In this document: positions 1-10,061 of the stretch, piece by piece
How the letters are laid out: each line of letters starts with the position of its first letter
Position numbering within the stretch: the stretch's first letter is position 1
Origin: Priestia megaterium
GTDB lineage: Bacteria; Bacillota; Bacilli; Bacillales; Bacillaceae_H
Direction: 5' to 3'
NCBI RefSeq assembly: GCF_023824195.1
Contig: NZ_CP085442.1
Coordinates: forward strand, 3,696,001 to 3,760,000
Length of the DNA stretch: 64,000 nucleotides
The notes under the pieces: model-generated
The model's input: only the letters and a program-made list of their open reading frames with translations
The model's database searches: none
Told to the model about the DNA's origin: nothing
Made by a program: the position numbers and the translations under genes

Positions 1-539
1 TTCACCAGTGATACATTGTATTTTAGATAACGTACAAAGCCTTTTATAACTAGCTTCGTTACAACTAACATACCTAACATAATAAAATATCCAAGTCCGC
101 AGAATGCTAAAGACATAAATAAATTAAAGAGAAAAAAGCCGCTTGAATGTACAATAGCCTCACCTAGAACTAGAATAGGAGATAGCAAGAAACATAGGCC
201 TATGCCCCAAGCTGACAGAATGAAGCCAGCTAATGCAACGGCAGGCCCAAGAACAATCACTACATTGAAAAAAGCTAAACCAATTACGGCCCAAGTAGCT
301 CTCAAAATATTTTGAGTTGTTGCCTTAGCTGTTGCTTGCTCAACGTGATAATCTGCCAGCAATTCTTTAGCTATTTGATTCGGAGAACCTAGCGACGTTA
401 CAATTTCTTCTTCTGTTTTTCCTTCCTCTAAACCAATGGAGAAATGTTCTTCATAATCTTGTAAAATATCTGCTCGTTCTTTTGCGGATAATGGTTTTAA
501 GGATTCATTTAATTGTTGTAAAAATTTACTCTTCGACAT
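1..539 (-). CDS. HAAS/DUF1700-type membrane signalling protein (partial, runs off left edge)
   Basis: About 179 codons are visible and the frame is still open at the window edge. The protein starts [18 protein letters not shown] and has an N-terminal helical domain of about 75 residues rich in charged and leucine positions, followed by hydrophobic segments from about residue 90 that look like several membrane helices. This is the layout of DUF1700/HAAS proteins, which are commonly coded right after a PadR regulator. The ATG lies inside the end of the padR-like gene (14-nt overlap) with an AAGGTG ribosome-binding site in the padR 3' end, so the two are translationally coupled. Known for the family: membrane protein partners of PadR systems, molecular role poorly defined. 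Confidence 0.8.
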   Translation of the reverse strand, partial: MSKSKFLQQLNESLKPLSAKERADILQDYEEHFSIGLEEGKTEEEIVTSLGSPNQIAKELLADYHVEQATAKATTQNILRATWAVIGLAFFNVVIVLGPAVALAGFILSAWGIGLCFLLSPILVLGEAIVHSSGFFLFNLFMSLAFCGLGYFIMLGMLVVTKLVIKGFVRYLKYNVSLV

Positions 540-855
540 TGTTCACACCTTCTTTAATTAATTGATTAACACCTCTTGAAAACTCGTTCCATTCATCGAT
601 AAGTTCGTATAAATAATCCCTGCCTTTAGCTGTAAGCTGATAATATTTCCTTGAAGGACCTTCTGTAGATTCTTTTAAGTAGGTTGTGAAGTATTCTTCT
701 TTTGTTAATCGGCGCAGAAGAGGATATACTGATCCTTCTGATATTTCAATTTGATCGGAGATTTTTTGAACTAATTCATATCCATAGCGGTCTTTCTTAT
801 CAAGTAACACAAGGACACAAAGCTCCAAAACTCCTTTTTTAAATTGTACGTTCAA
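526..855 (-). CDS. PadR family transcriptional regulator
   Basis: A 109-residue winged-helix regulator. The region around residues 20-75 ([35 protein letters not shown]) is the typical PadR DNA-binding core with the wing motif before the C-terminal helix. The start is a TTG preceded by GGGTGA at a good distance. It overlaps the downstream HAAS/DUF1700 gene by 14 nt, so the two form one operon. Two direct copies of a 19-bp element in the upstream region (890-971) are likely self-regulatory operators. PadR-s1 proteins of this size usually repress their own operon and respond to small molecules or envelope stress. The ligand cannot be read from the sequence. Confidence 0.9.
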   Translation of the reverse strand: MNVQFKKGVLELCVLVLLDKKDRYGYELVQKISDQIEISEGSVYPLLRRLTKEEYFTTYLKESTEGPSRKYYQLTAKGRDYLYELIDEWNEFSRGVNQLIKEGVNNVEE

Positions 856-889
856 CGTTCTTCACCCTTTTCTTTTCAAATTCGACTAC

Positions 890-971
890 TGTTTATTGTA
901 TAGTACTGATTCACAATAATCTTCCTAATAATTACAATATATCACCAGCTATTGTTTATTGCAAGGTACTG
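890..971. promoter_or_regulatory. Candidate PadR operators (two direct 19-bp repeats)
   Basis: TGTTTATTGTATAGTACTG at 890-908 recurs as TGTTTATTGCAAGGTACTG at 953-971 (16 of 19 identical) just upstream of the TTG start of the padR-like gene. Direct repetition in an otherwise plain AT-rich region fits an autoregulatory operator pair. The family link is inference. Confidence 0.5.
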
Positions 972-1122
972 TTTAATGTTTTTTAAAATTTTAACCATTT
1001 TTACAGTCGTAATGAAGTTTTAAACCCAGATGGATAATAATTAAATAAGGTGTTTTTTATGAAGTAAGGTTCAACCTTCTTTTTCTAATTAGCTTATAGA
1101 TGGAATTATTTTTAACGCGGTC

Positions 1123-1152
1123 AAAAAAAAGCAGCCTATAACTATAGACTAC
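1123..1152 (-). terminator. Intrinsic terminator of the small membrane gene
   Basis: Read on the minus strand, GTAGTCTATA pairs with TATAGGCTGC (two G-T wobbles) and is followed by eight T. It sits just after the stop of the 1173-1332 reading frame. Confidence 0.6.
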
Positions 1153-1172
1153 ACAGCAGCGATCATTCTAGG

Positions 1173-1332
1173 CTATTTTTCTTTCGCTTGTTTAATAAAT
1201 AAAAAGAAAACCGTTATTAAGATAAAATAATTTAGCGGGTTTTTGAAAACAATCCCGCCTAAAGCCAATTGTAATAAAATCCATAAAGCGAATATAACTA
1301 GTATGGCTGGTATTATAAATTTGTTCTTACAT
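1173..1332 (-). pseudogene. Small membrane protein, frameshifted at codon 2
   Basis: From the AAG at 1328-1326 an open frame codes about 51 residues (KNKFIIPAILVIFALWIL..., ending KQAKEK) with two hydrophobic helices, the profile of a tiny Bacillus membrane protein. The only well placed start is an ATG at 1332-1330 preceded by AAGGATGAG, but a single extra T at 1329 makes the next codon TAA. Without that base the product would begin MKNKFIIPAIL. No other ATG, GTG or TTG lies in frame with a ribosome-binding site. It is read as a one-base insertion mutant or a sequencing error. Function is not recognised. The stretch 1333-1571 holds nothing else that I can support. Confidence 0.55.
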
Positions 1333-1571
1333 CACTCATCCTTCGTTTAAGAGTAATAAAGCAATCGTGGCTCTCCATATTTTTTATACTGTAAAATCAA
1401 ATCCATAAATAGCTTTGAAAGCATACTGATTGAATGTTTATAAGAATATCACTTTTAAGATAAAATTTAACAGCTGTTATCACAATTGATAGAAATGTCT
1501 TAAGTAAATTTGATTTTTTTGTAATAAGTTGAAGAAAAAAGCAACCGTTATTTTACATTTGTTAATAATAA

Positions 1572-1596
1572 AAAACAGTCAATTTTATGACTGTTT
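1572..1596 (-). terminator. Terminator of the aldo/keto reductase gene
   Basis: AAAACAGTCA pairs with TGACTGTTTT around a short loop, and the minus strand continues with a T-run. It lies about 50 nt beyond the stop of the reductase gene. Confidence 0.7.
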
Positions 1597-1647
1597 TAAG
1601 TAGATTGCTATCAAAAATTTAATTTTCTGGGTGGTGCAAGTATTTCA

Positions 1648-2550
<903 letters not shown>

Positions 2551-2552
2551 TT

Positions 2553-2583
2553 ATCCTAATACCTTCGTGTAACACGAGGTCAA
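2553..2583 (-). promoter_or_regulatory. MerR-type promoter of the aldo/keto reductase gene
   Basis: On the minus strand a -35 TTGACC and a -10 TAGGAT are separated by 19 bp, the over-long spacer characteristic of promoters activated by MerR proteins. The spacer contains the imperfect dyad CCTCGTGTTACACGAAGG. The neighbouring divergent MerR gene is the likely activator. Confidence 0.75.
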
Positions 2584-2738
2584 GGCTTTTAAATAAATTA
2601 CGTTAAATCTCTTAATGAAAAATTAAAGCGTATACGGTGAAGGAAGTGGATAAACTATACTTCAGCTTTATGTTCAGCTGGGTGTTTGTATAGATTACTT
2701 TGATGGTACGAACAAATTTATTAACTTGAACGATAATC

Positions 2739-2775
2739 ATCCTATTGCCTTCGTGTTACATGAATGTGATAGGAT
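2739..2775. promoter_or_regulatory. Second operator-like inverted repeat upstream of merR gene
   Basis: ATCCTAT (2739-2745) and ATAGGAT (2769-2775) frame a core CCTTCGTGTTACATG that nearly copies the core of the reductase promoter (CCTTCGTGTAACACG). It lies 44 bp before the MerR start and probably mediates autoregulation. Confidence 0.55.
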
Positions 2776-2818
2776 TTTAAACAGTAATGAAGAAAAAATG
2801 TTTATGGGAGTGGCTAAA

Positions 2819-3247
2819 ATGTATACGGTGAAAGATGTAGCTAAGCTACTTGATATAACAGAACATACCGTTCGTTTCTACACGGATAAAGGATTAGTTC
2901 CGAGTGTACAGCGTGATAAAAACAATATTCGCCTTTTTGATCAAGAGTCCATTAACTGGCTTACAGGCGTAAAATATTTAAAACAATGCGGAATGACAGT
3001 GGAAGACATTAAAACTTATGTAGATTTGTGTTTAGAAGGTGGCAGTACCATTCATGAGCGCTATCAAATCATTTTAAAGCAAAAAGAGATCGCTCAAGCT
3101 CAGTTAGAGGAAGCTAAAAAAACCGTAAAGTATATGGAGGAGAAAGCAAACCACTATCTTGATATTATTAACGGGTTATCTCCAGATGACACTAACCCTG
3201 GCGAATGGGAGTTAATACATGCTAATAAAACATCCAAAGAATCTTAA
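2819..3247 (+). CDS. MerR family transcriptional regulator
   Basis: A 142-residue MerR-family protein. The N-terminal winged helix MYTVKDVAKLLDITEHTVRF with YTDKGLVP is followed by a recognition region and a long coiled-coil dimerisation helix (about residues 80-115). I chose the ATG at 2819 because it begins exactly at the family's conserved start and has GGGAG eight bases upstream; the longer frame from 2726 overlaps the operator-like repeat. No cysteine metal-binding loop is seen, so it resembles the aldehyde/redox or AdhR-like branch and not metal sensors. It is divergent from the broken aldo/keto reductase and probably controls it. Confidence 0.88.
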   Translation: MYTVKDVAKLLDITEHTVRFYTDKGLVPSVQRDKNNIRLFDQESINWLTGVKYLKQCGMTVEDIKTYVDLCLEGGSTIHERYQIILKQKEIAQAQLEEAKKTVKYMEEKANHYLDIINGLSPDDTNPGEWELIHANKTSKES

Positions 3248-3280
3248 CATCACCTCTATATCAGCATGTATTTATATCAG

Positions 3281-3328
3281 CAGTAAAAAGACTTATCTAT
3301 CATACCGTATAGATAAGTCTTTTTACTG
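3281..3328. terminator. Bidirectional terminator
   Basis: A perfect 20-bp stem: CAGTAAAAAGACTTATCTAT at 3281-3300 pairs with its complement at 3309-3328 around an 8-nt loop. It separates the MerR gene from the convergent LysR gene. Confidence 0.85.
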
Positions 3329-3429
3329 TCCTCGGTTTTCAACTTTAACTCTCTTTAAAATGTCCCGGGCGATTACAAATCAGATGGAAGCTGTTTTACT
3401 CCATTTGTTTGAGCTAGACCGATGCCCTG

Positions 3430-4332
3430 TCAGTTTAGAGTGTGTGAAAATTCCTCCTGCAGTTCTTTTAAAAACGCATCAGCCGCAGCTGAAAGAACAT
3501 GATGCTTTTTCCATACAATATTTAAACCTGATTCAAGCCTTGGCTGTAAGGGCCTGAAACAAAAGTTACTATTAGTAGATGTATTGACTATTTTATCAAG
3601 TGTTATTGCATATCCAACGCCTTCTTCAACCATAATGGCAGCATTATATGCAAGATTGTATGTAATGACGATGTTTAATTTATGAAAATCTTCGCCAAAC
3701 CAATCCGCAAATTCATTTTTTGAAAAAGTCTGTTTCATGGCCTGTCGTGAACAAATCAGTGGAACTTTTAATAAATCCGCAGCTTGAATGCTTTCTTTGA
3801 CGGCAAGAGGGCTGTCTTCTCTCATAACAACGCCCCAAACATCTTTGGCAGGCATGTTAAGATAATTGTATTTTGAAATATCGGCTGGCTGAATTAAAAT
3901 ACCGAAATCAAGCAGACCCTTGTCAAGCCGTTCCGTTATATCTTCTTCGTTTCCGCTGTAGAGGTGATATCGTATATTGGGATAACGTAACTGTACATCT
4001 TTTGCTACTCGTGCAATGTGTTTCATCGCTTCAGTTTCCCCGCCGCCTATATAGACATCACCACCTATTGTTTCTTCCATAGAACTAAATTCTGCCTCTA
4101 ATTTATCCACCATATTAACGATTTCCTCTGCCCTGTTTCGCAACAGCATTCCTTCATCTGTCAGAATGACACTGTGACTGCTGCGAATAAATAGTTTTTT
4201 ACCTAACTCTTGTTCAAGATCTTTTAATTGTCTCGACAGAGTTGGCTGTGTCACATGCAAAAAATCAGCAGCTCTCGTGATGTTTCCTTCTCTTGCAACC
4301 GTAAGAAAATAGCGCAAAACTCGAAATTCCAC
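3430..4332 (-). CDS. LysR family transcriptional regulator
   Basis: A full-length 300-residue LysR regulator. The N-terminal helix-turn-helix MEFRVLRYFLTVAREGNITRA with QPTLSRQLKDLEQELG is followed by the effector-binding domain (about 90-295). The start has GGAGG directly upstream. It is divergent from a secreted cyclophilin-like lipoprotein gene and an MFS exporter, which it probably controls. Its inducer cannot be deduced. Confidence 0.92.
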   Translation of the reverse strand: MEFRVLRYFLTVAREGNITRAADFLHVTQPTLSRQLKDLEQELGKKLFIRSSHSVILTDEGMLLRNRAEEIVNMVDKLEAEFSSMEETIGGDVYIGGGETEAMKHIARVAKDVQLRYPNIRYHLYSGNEEDITERLDKGLLDFGILIQPADISKYNYLNMPAKDVWGVVMREDSPLAVKESIQAADLLKVPLICSRQAMKQTFSKNEFADWFGEDFHKLNIVITYNLAYNAAIMVEEGVGYAITLDKIVNTSTNSNFCFRPLQPRLESGLNIVWKKHHVLSAAADAFLKELQEEFSHTLN

Positions 4333-4517
4333 ATCCCCCTCCTCCTTTCACATTTCACAAGCTTTAGTATATACATTCCAGAAATGCTTATCAAACATAT
4401 CAGGATATAAGATATAAGTATTTTTTATATCCTGAAGGAACCGTTAGAATAAATATCAATGAAGTTCATATCACAAAAGCAACACTTTAAATTATTCAAA
4501 ATTGAAAGGAGCTTAAA

Positions 4518-5032
4518 ATGAAAAAGCTGTTGGGCCTAGCTTCTATCTTAGTAATAAGCGCTGCCCTCGCTTCTTGTGGCAACAATAATTCATCTGCAGC
4601 GGACAAAGATCATAATGCAAGTAATCCTTTAAACCAAGCACCAGAACAACAAAAAGAAGATAGTATTTCAGATACAAGAATGAAATTGACGTTTAACAAC
4701 AAAGAAGTATTCGTTAGGATGTACGATAACCCAGCAAGTATGGCTTTTCTAGCTCAACTGCCTTTAACAATAACTTTTGAAGATTATATAGGCAAAGAGA
4801 AAATTAGTATTTTACAAAAAAGATTATCAGCAGATGATGTACAAGCCGGAGATCTATCAAAAAAAGAGACTTTGCTTATTACGCTCCTTGGGGAAATGTA
4901 GCTATTTTTTATAAAGATTTTGAGGATGCCACAAATGACCTTATCATACTAGGTCAAATTGAATCAGGAAAAGAAAACGTGGAAAATATTCATGGTGATT
5001 TTACAGTTACCATCGAAAAAGTGACTAAGTAA
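4518..5032 (+). pseudogene. Cyclophilin-like lipoprotein, frameshifted in an A-run
   Basis: The start MKKLLGLASILVISAALASC is a lipoprotein signal with lipobox ALASC and Cys20. A cyclophilin-like fold domain follows (MKLTFNNKEVFVRMYDNPA, FLAQLPLTITFEDYIG). The frame ends early at 4901, but the +1 frame continues the domain: DFAYYAPWGNVAIFYKDF to FTVTIEKVTK and stop at 5032. The shift is placed at the seven-A run 4859-4865; one more A restores the family's GDL...YYAPWGN core. It would then be about 170 residues. It precedes the MFS gene by 81 nt on the same strand, so the two were probably co-transcribed. Confidence 0.8.
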
Positions 5033-5113
5033 AAACATGACAATTGCTCTTTAAACAGCCTGCTTTGAAGCAGCTAGAACATAACACTTTTTAGAAAGAG
5101 GGAAATTTATTTT

Positions 5114-6283
5114 ATGGCTAAACAAAATAAGTTACTTATATTTATCTTAACCCTAGGAGCTTTCGGTATTATAAATACCGAAATGGGGGTTATAGGGATA
5201 CTGCCCTACATTGCTGATCACTTCAATATCAGTGTATCGAAGGCCGGGTGGCTAGTGAGTCTCTTTGCGCTTACTGTATCAATATCCGGTCCAACTATGC
5301 CGTTATTATTTTCAGGAGTCAATCGTAAGAAGGCGATGTTGCTTGTACTTGGTATTTTCGTTTTAGGTAACATTATCTCTATATTTACCTCTAACTTTGC
5401 TATTGCCATAATTGCGCGTGTGATTCCAGCCATCTTTCATCCAATTTATTTTTCAGCAGCTTTTACAATGGCTGCGAACTCAGTTAGCAAGGAAGACGCT
5501 CCAAAAGCTGTCTCAAAAGTCTTTATTGGCGTATCTGCAGGTATGGTACTTGGTGTACCGATCGCAAGTTTTCTTGCAAGCACAGTTTCGTTTCAAATAT
5601 CAATGACGTTTTTTGCTGTCATTAACGCTATAGTATTTATTGCTACGTGGGCATTCTTCCCTTCAATGCCTGTTAAAGAAAGACTTTCATACGGAGCACA
5701 GCTAAGCGTATTAAAAAAATCTGTTACTTGGCTTTCCATTATTGCTGTCCTTTTACTGAATTCAGCAGTATTTGGGGTATACAGTTATCTTGCTGAGTAT
5801 CTTAAAACCGTTACAAATATCTCTGGAAAATTAATTAGCTTCATGTTGATTCTATTCGGTGTGGCAAATATTATTGGAAACATTATCGCAGGGAGGTTGC
5901 TTACAAAAAACGCCATCAGAACTGTAGTAGTATTCCCTTTCGCATTGGGAGTCGTTTACATCATTTTATTCTTCACCGGACAGTTTACTTGGCCTATGGC
6001 TATCATGACTTTAGTTTGGGGAATATTCGCTGGTATAGGAACGAATATTAATCAATATTGGATTTCATCAGCAGCTCCAGAAGCTCCTGATTTCGCGAAC
6101 GGATTGTTTTTATCATCCGTTAACTTAGGAACAACGATTGGTACAGCTGTAGGTGGACTGTTTATATCAGAAATGGGTACACAATACGTTGTACTAGTGG
6201 GGATCTTGTCATTAGTATTGAGCGTAGTATTTATTTTACCAAGAAGCTACATGCATCGTCCTGTAAGTCAACTTTTAAAATAA
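5114..6283 (+). CDS. MFS transporter (AraJ/drug:H+ antiporter-1 type)
   Basis: A 389-residue major facilitator with about 12 hydrophobic segments and no large loops. The opening FGIINTEMGVIGILPYIADHFNISVSKAGWLVS is the signature of the DHA1 group of AraJ/YdhP/NepI-like exporters (TE-hG-LP-IA). It has an AAAGAGGG ribosome-binding site, sits behind the broken lipoprotein gene and is divergent from LysR. Members export sugars, nucleosides or drugs; the substrate is not predictable here. Confidence 0.88.
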   Translation: MAKQNKLLIFILTLGAFGIINTEMGVIGILPYIADHFNISVSKAGWLVSLFALTVSISGPTMPLLFSGVNRKKAMLLVLGIFVLGNIISIFTSNFAIAIIARVIPAIFHPIYFSAAFTMAANSVSKEDAPKAVSKVFIGVSAGMVLGVPIASFLASTVSFQISMTFFAVINAIVFIATWAFFPSMPVKERLSYGAQLSVLKKSVTWLSIIAVLLLNSAVFGVYSYLAEYLKTVTNISGKLISFMLILFGVANIIGNIIAGRLLTKNAIRTVVVFPFALGVVYIILFFTGQFTWPMAIMTLVWGIFAGIGTNINQYWISSAAPEAPDFANGLFLSSVNLGTTIGTAVGGLFISEMGTQYVVLVGILSLVLSVVFILPRSYMHRPVSQLLK

Positions 6284-6306
6284 GACATCAATGCAACTTT
6301 TCTTGG

Positions 6307-6326
6307 GGGACCCTATGTAGGGTCCC
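6307..6326 (+). terminator. Terminator after MFS gene
   Basis: GGGACCCTA and TAGGGTCCC form a perfect hairpin followed by TTTGTTTTCTTTT, 24 nt after the MFS stop. Confidence 0.85.
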
Positions 6327-6381
6327 TTTGTTTTCTTTTATTACATGATGAGAGTGCTTACTAATCTGCCTATAAATTAAA

Positions 6382-6621
6382 GTGATTAATTGCACCGTAA
6401 AAATTATTGGTCATTATAAAGTTATAAATACGATTAATGACTTCTTGATAGGCATCTGGTTCCTAATTGGCAGTATTTTATTCTTCTATGATTCCTTAAA
6501 AAATATAGGGGTTTGGTTATTTATTCTTTGGAGCGTGCAATTGCTCATTCGTTCAACGATTAAATTAGTGCATGATTTTCACTTACGAAAATATTTAAAG
6601 GCAGGTTATCGTAATAAATAA
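6382..6621 (+). CDS. YrhK-like small membrane protein, 5' end uncertain or lost
   Basis: A 79-codon frame with two membrane segments, FLIGIWFLIGSILFFYDS and IGVWLFILWSVQLLIRSTIKL, the layout of the YrhK-like domain. The start would be GTG with no visible ribosome-binding site and a TAA three codons upstream. Family members normally have a longer soluble N-terminus, so the 5' end may have been lost and the gene may be inactive. It ends at a strong shared terminator. Confidence 0.5.
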   Translation: MINCTVKIIGHYKVINTINDFLIGIWFLIGSILFFYDSLKNIGVWLFILWSVQLLIRSTIKLVHDFHLRKYLKAGYRNK

Positions 6622-6660
6622 TCTTCTTTGTGAAAAATTTTTCTTATGAATTCTATATAT

Positions 6661-6698
6661 CAAAAGGGGGTGTAGGCGTTAGCCTACACCCCCTTTTG
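6661..6698. terminator. Bidirectional terminator
   Basis: A 17-bp perfect stem, CAAAAGGGGGTGTAGGC with its complement around GTTA, between convergent genes. Confidence 0.85.
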
Positions 6699-6721
6699 AT
6701 TTCATTTTTAAATCAAATATA

Positions 6722-7135
6722 TCACTCTATGTCTAACCCTTTTTCATTCAATTTATGAGAAGTCACAGCAATTACAAACTTTCCATCATCTAAATCTTTT
6801 TTATGAGAGGTTAGCTCCTCTGTGGGAATACCTAAATTTGCTGCACGGTCTTCTTCATTTGAGTAATTTTGCACCACAAAAAATTTCTTTAATTTATCTA
6901 AGAAAGAATCCGGCTGGGCCCCTCCAGTCATATCTTCATGAGTGACTTCATCTTGGTCAACAGCAGATAGCTTATCCACGTTTACATTCGTTCTATAAGC
7001 TAGATTGCCCGCTGCGGTCTCTTGATTAGTTAGAACTGTAATTTCATTATCCTCATACCCTATCATTCTTAATTTCTCAATTCTAGTTAATGTTTCTTCT
7101 GGCGACTCATATACACCTATAATACTTTTACTCAT
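6722..7135 (-). CDS. YflT-type general stress protein
   Basis: A 137-residue protein beginning MSKSIIGVYESPEETLTRIE, the general stress protein 17M/YflT domain (IGVYES-EE-L-I-L---GY----I-VLT). The start at 7135 follows GGAGGA; the six codons upstream in the longer frame lie over that site. The C-terminus, KFVIAVTSHKLNEKGLDIE, matches the closing beta-strand of the domain. A sigma-B-like promoter lies at 7180-7205, in line with the sigma-B control known for this family. A paralogue lies at 22411-22902. Biochemical function is unknown. Confidence 0.85.
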   Translation of the reverse strand: MSKSIIGVYESPEETLTRIEKLRMIGYEDNEITVLTNQETAAGNLAYRTNVNVDKLSAVDQDEVTHEDMTGGAQPDSFLDKLKKFFVVQNYSNEEDRAANLGIPTEELTSHKKDLDDGKFVIAVTSHKLNEKGLDIE

Positions 7136-7179
7136 AGAGCTTTCCTCCTTCATTAAGATCTTTTCTCCTTACTTTTTAT

Positions 7180-7205
7180 GTACCCGCTATTCTACCCTTA
7201 TTAAC
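7180..7205 (-). promoter_or_regulatory. Sigma-B-type promoter of the stress protein gene
   Basis: On the minus strand GTTAAT, 14 bp, then GGGTAC, close to the sigma-B consensus GTTTAA-N12-14-GGGTAT, 45 bp before the start codon. Confidence 0.6.
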
Positions 7206-7373
7206 AATAGACCCGTAGTTAAAAGAGTGAATAAAATGATTTTCCCTTTTTAAGGAATTCGATTAAATAAATGCTAGCTTGCTTAAAGCAAAACGTTTAT
7301 CTAAAAAAGATTGCCTCCCCTTGGACTGGGTATATATTCATTAAAAGATAATAAAAGGGAGATGAGAAAAAAG

Positions 7374-7784
7374 ATGAAACATGTAAAGGCTCTTATTATA
7401 AAGTTTGTAATGAGCGCTGTGGTCTTAGGTACAGTATTTACAGGCATTTATAATTACGATTTTAGTGACAGCATACTAATCGGTTTAGTCCTCACAGTTG
7501 TCGCTTATGCCCTTGGCGATTTGTTAGTATACCGCAATGCTGCTGATGACTCAGACTACAAAAAAAGAAACATTGTTGCTACAATTTCTGATCTTATTTT
7601 ATCTTTTTTAGTCATCTGGATAATGGGGGCATCCTTTTTTGGAAATACCATAACTGTTATTCAGGCTTCTGTAGTATCAGCTATTGTTATAGCCGTCGGT
7701 GAATGGTTCTTCCATAAGTATCTAGATAAACATGTTCTTAACACTGATAACTATAAACATACCGATGCGACATATAATAAATAA
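7374..7784 (+). CDS. DUF2512 membrane protein (YndM-like)
   Basis: A 136-residue protein with four membrane helices starting MKHVKALIIKFVMSAVVLG, with the family's conserved GLVLTVVAYALGDLLVYR and IGEWFFH-like segment near the C-terminus (VGEWFFHKYL). I use the ATG at 7374 because AAGGGAG ends 12 nt upstream; the ATG at 7362 abuts the ribosome-binding site. A GGGTAT element at 7328-7333 could be a sigma-B -10 but its -35 is weak. Function unknown; family genes are often stress- or sporulation-linked. Confidence 0.8.
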   Translation: MKHVKALIIKFVMSAVVLGTVFTGIYNYDFSDSILIGLVLTVVAYALGDLLVYRNAADDSDYKKRNIVATISDLILSFLVIWIMGASFFGNTITVIQASVVSAIVIAVGEWFFHKYLDKHVLNTDNYKHTDATYNK

Positions 7785-7829
7785 CTTATTAACAGGAAGA
7801 GCAAACATCAAAAATAGACAGATTAGTAA

Positions 7830-7860
7830 AAAGAGCCGTATATATAATAAACGGCTCTTT
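7830..7860. terminator. Terminator after DUF2512 gene
   Basis: AAAGAGCCGT and ACGGCTCTTT pair around an 11-nt AT loop with a T-run following. Confidence 0.8.
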
Positions 7861-7914
7861 TGTAATTCTGAGAGATGCAATTATGGTAGAGAATTCATAT
7901 ATCATATAAGAAAA

Positions 7915-7947
7915 AGCCCACTCCTTTTCAGCTGAAAGAGATGGGCT
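7915..7947 (-). terminator. Terminator of malic enzyme gene
   Basis: AGCCCACTCCTTTTCAGC pairs with GCTGAAAGAGATGGGCT (imperfect), followed on the minus strand by TTTTTCTTATATG. Confidence 0.75.
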
Positions 7948-8019
7948 CTTCTTAACATTGGATGTATCTGTTTATATCAACTCACGAAAGGAATAACCTT
8001 AAAAAAACTTACTGGGAGA

Positions 8020-9735
8020 TCAATTCGCTTCTGCCTTACTTATTGGTCGGATAGTCTTATATTCTGGTTTCCACATAGCTTTTTCTATTAATTTTTCTAC
8101 ATCCTGTTCTTGAACTCTAGATACACCATCTTTAATAGCAGCTTTTGCAACAGCTATAGCCACTGTTTTGGATACGCTTTGAAGATCTTTAATATGAGGA
8201 AGTAACGTATCACCTTTGGTTTGAGTTTCGGCCATATGGGCGACTGCATTTGCAGCTTCAGCGAACATCGTCTCTGTAAATTTTTCAGCTTTTACAGCAA
8301 TTGCGCCTAGACCAAGACCGGGAAATACAAATGCATTATTAGCTTGGCCAATTTCATATGCTTTTCCTCTATACTCCACTGAATCAAATGGACTTCCTGT
8401 TGCAATTAATGCTTTGCCATCTGTCCAATTTATAATATCTTTCGGGATAGCTTCAGCTAACTTAGTAGGATTAGATAAAGGCATAATCACAGGTCTTTCT
8501 ACATGGCGAGCCATTTCTCTAATAATTTCTTCCTTAAATGCCCCTGTTATCCCCGATGTTCCAATTAGGATAGTAGGTTTTACTTGTTTGATTACTTCTA
8601 ACAAAGGTACTTTATTTTCCTTATCTTTTTTCCAATTCTTTATTTCTTCTAATTTACGGGCATAAGGCTGCTGGAATGAAGCTAAATCATTTATCTCCTC
8701 CGTTAACAGTCCTCTATAATCATAGGCCCAAAACCTATCATATGCTTCCTCTTCCGAAAGACCTTCAAGAACCATTGCACTGTGGATTCGATCAGCGTTT
8801 CCAATACCTGCAGAACCTGGTCCAAAGACAACAATACGATGATCTTTTAGGGAGGTCTTTGTAATTTTTAAAGCAGTCAATACAGCACCTAATGTAATCA
8901 CACCCGTACCTTGGATATCATCGTTAAATGTTAAAAGATAATCCCCATACTCTTCTATAATGCGTCTGGCATTTTTATTCCCTAAGTCCTCCCAATGTAA
9001 CAATGCTTTTGGGAACTTATTTATTATTTTATTTACAAATTGATCGATAAATTGATTGTAAGCTTCGCCTGTCACACGCTCATGGCGATTACCTAAATAA
9101 AGCGGATCTTTAAGTAATTCTTTATTATTGGTTCCTACGTCTAACACAATGGGAAGAACACGGCTCGGATCAATACCAGCAGCAGCTGTATATACTGCTA
9201 ATTTACCCACTGCAATGTTAATTCCGCCTACTCCCCAGTCACCTATCCCAAGAATACTTTCAGAGTCTGTAACCACGATTAAATCAATATCCTCTGAGCT
9301 TAATTCTACATTTCCTATCGCTTTGTCCATTTTATCCGCTTCATCAATAGACAAATACAGACCATCAGGACGGTGATATTGATGGCTATATTCTTGAATA
9401 GCTTCTCCGACGGTTGGTGTGTAAATAATCGGTAGCATTTCACTTAAATGATCTTTTAATAATCGATAAAACAATACCACATTTCGATTATGCAGATCGT
9501 TTAATAAATTATTTTTTTGCAGATCATTTGATGCATTCTTAAACTGTTGATAAGCACGTTGTACCTGTTCTTCTAATGTCAGTACGGTGGGCGGTAATAA
9601 TCCATCTAAATTGAGTTCTTCTCTTTCTGTTTTTGTAAATGCAGACCCTTTGTTTAGATAAGGTCTCGATAAAATATTTTTCCCTTTTAATGGTGTTTGA
9701 ACGAAACTCTTTTGTGCTTCAGCAGAAGATCTCAT
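8020..9735 (-). CDS. NAD-dependent malic enzyme (large, SfcA/MalS/MaeA type)
   Basis: A 571-residue malic enzyme: oxidative decarboxylation of L-malate to pyruvate with reduction of NAD(P). The catalytic Tyr motif [12 protein letters not shown], the signature [28 protein letters not shown] with the metal site, [10 protein letters not shown], and the Rossmann motif [14 protein letters not shown] are all present in order. The length matches the long bacterial/eukaryotic-type enzyme (about 565-580 residues), not the 410-440 residue YtsJ/MleA type. Its start has AAAGGGG seven bases upstream. It stands alone with its own terminator. Bacillus species keep several paralogues, so I give no symbol; MalS or MaeA are the nearest. 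Confidence 0.93.
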   Translation of the reverse strand: MRSSAEAQKSFVQTPLKGKNILSRPYLNKGSAFTKTEREELNLDGLLPPTVLTLEEQVQRAYQQFKNASNDLQKNNLLNDLHNRNVVLFYRLLKDHLSEMLPIIYTPTVGEAIQEYSHQYHRPDGLYLSIDEADKMDKAIGNVELSSEDIDLIVVTDSESILGIGDWGVGGINIAVGKLAVYTAAAGIDPSRVLPIVLDVGTNNKELLKDPLYLGNRHERVTGEAYNQFIDQFVNKIINKFPKALLHWEDLGNKNARRIIEEYGDYLLTFNDDIQGTGVITLGAVLTALKITKTSLKDHRIVVFGPGSAGIGNADRIHSAMVLEGLSEEEAYDRFWAYDYRGLLTEEINDLASFQQPYARKLEEIKNWKKDKENKVPLLEVIKQVKPTILIGTSGITGAFKEEIIREMARHVERPVIMPLSNPTKLAEAIPKDIINWTDGKALIATGSPFDSVEYRGKAYEIGQANNAFVFPGLGLGAIAVKAEKFTETMFAEAANAVAHMAETQTKGDTLLPHIKDLQSVSKTVAIAVAKAAIKDGVSRVQEQDVEKLIEKAMWKPEYKTIRPISKAEAN

Positions 9736-10061
9736 ATATTATCCCCTTTCCGTTCTTAAAAGAATGTAAAAAACCAATGTTTTTCTTATACCATAGATAT
9801 CATTATGGTTAACCAAGATGTTTTCTTGTTGCATACAATACTTTTAAACGGAGAAGCTCTTCCTTAAACATATAATTAAGGCGGCAATTTAGTTTGTATT
9901 CAGATAGATCAAGTGGAAAGAAGCTTTATATGTTATGCTCTTGGGACGTTAACATAGTTAACTAAAGAAAAATTAGTTTTACTATAGTGCTCTTCAGCAA
10001 TCTAAAGCTTCAGTGGTTAAAAATCTTTCTCTCGTATCATAATAATTTCGAGGTGAAAGAT

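Noticed and set aside
3219..3557. 112-codon plus-strand frame
   Set aside because: It crosses the strong terminator and then runs antisense to the end of the LysR gene; no start signal or domain.
7291..7333. Sigma-B promoter for the DUF2512 gene
   Set aside because: GGGTAT is present but the GTTTAT candidate is 27 bp away, far beyond the usual spacing.
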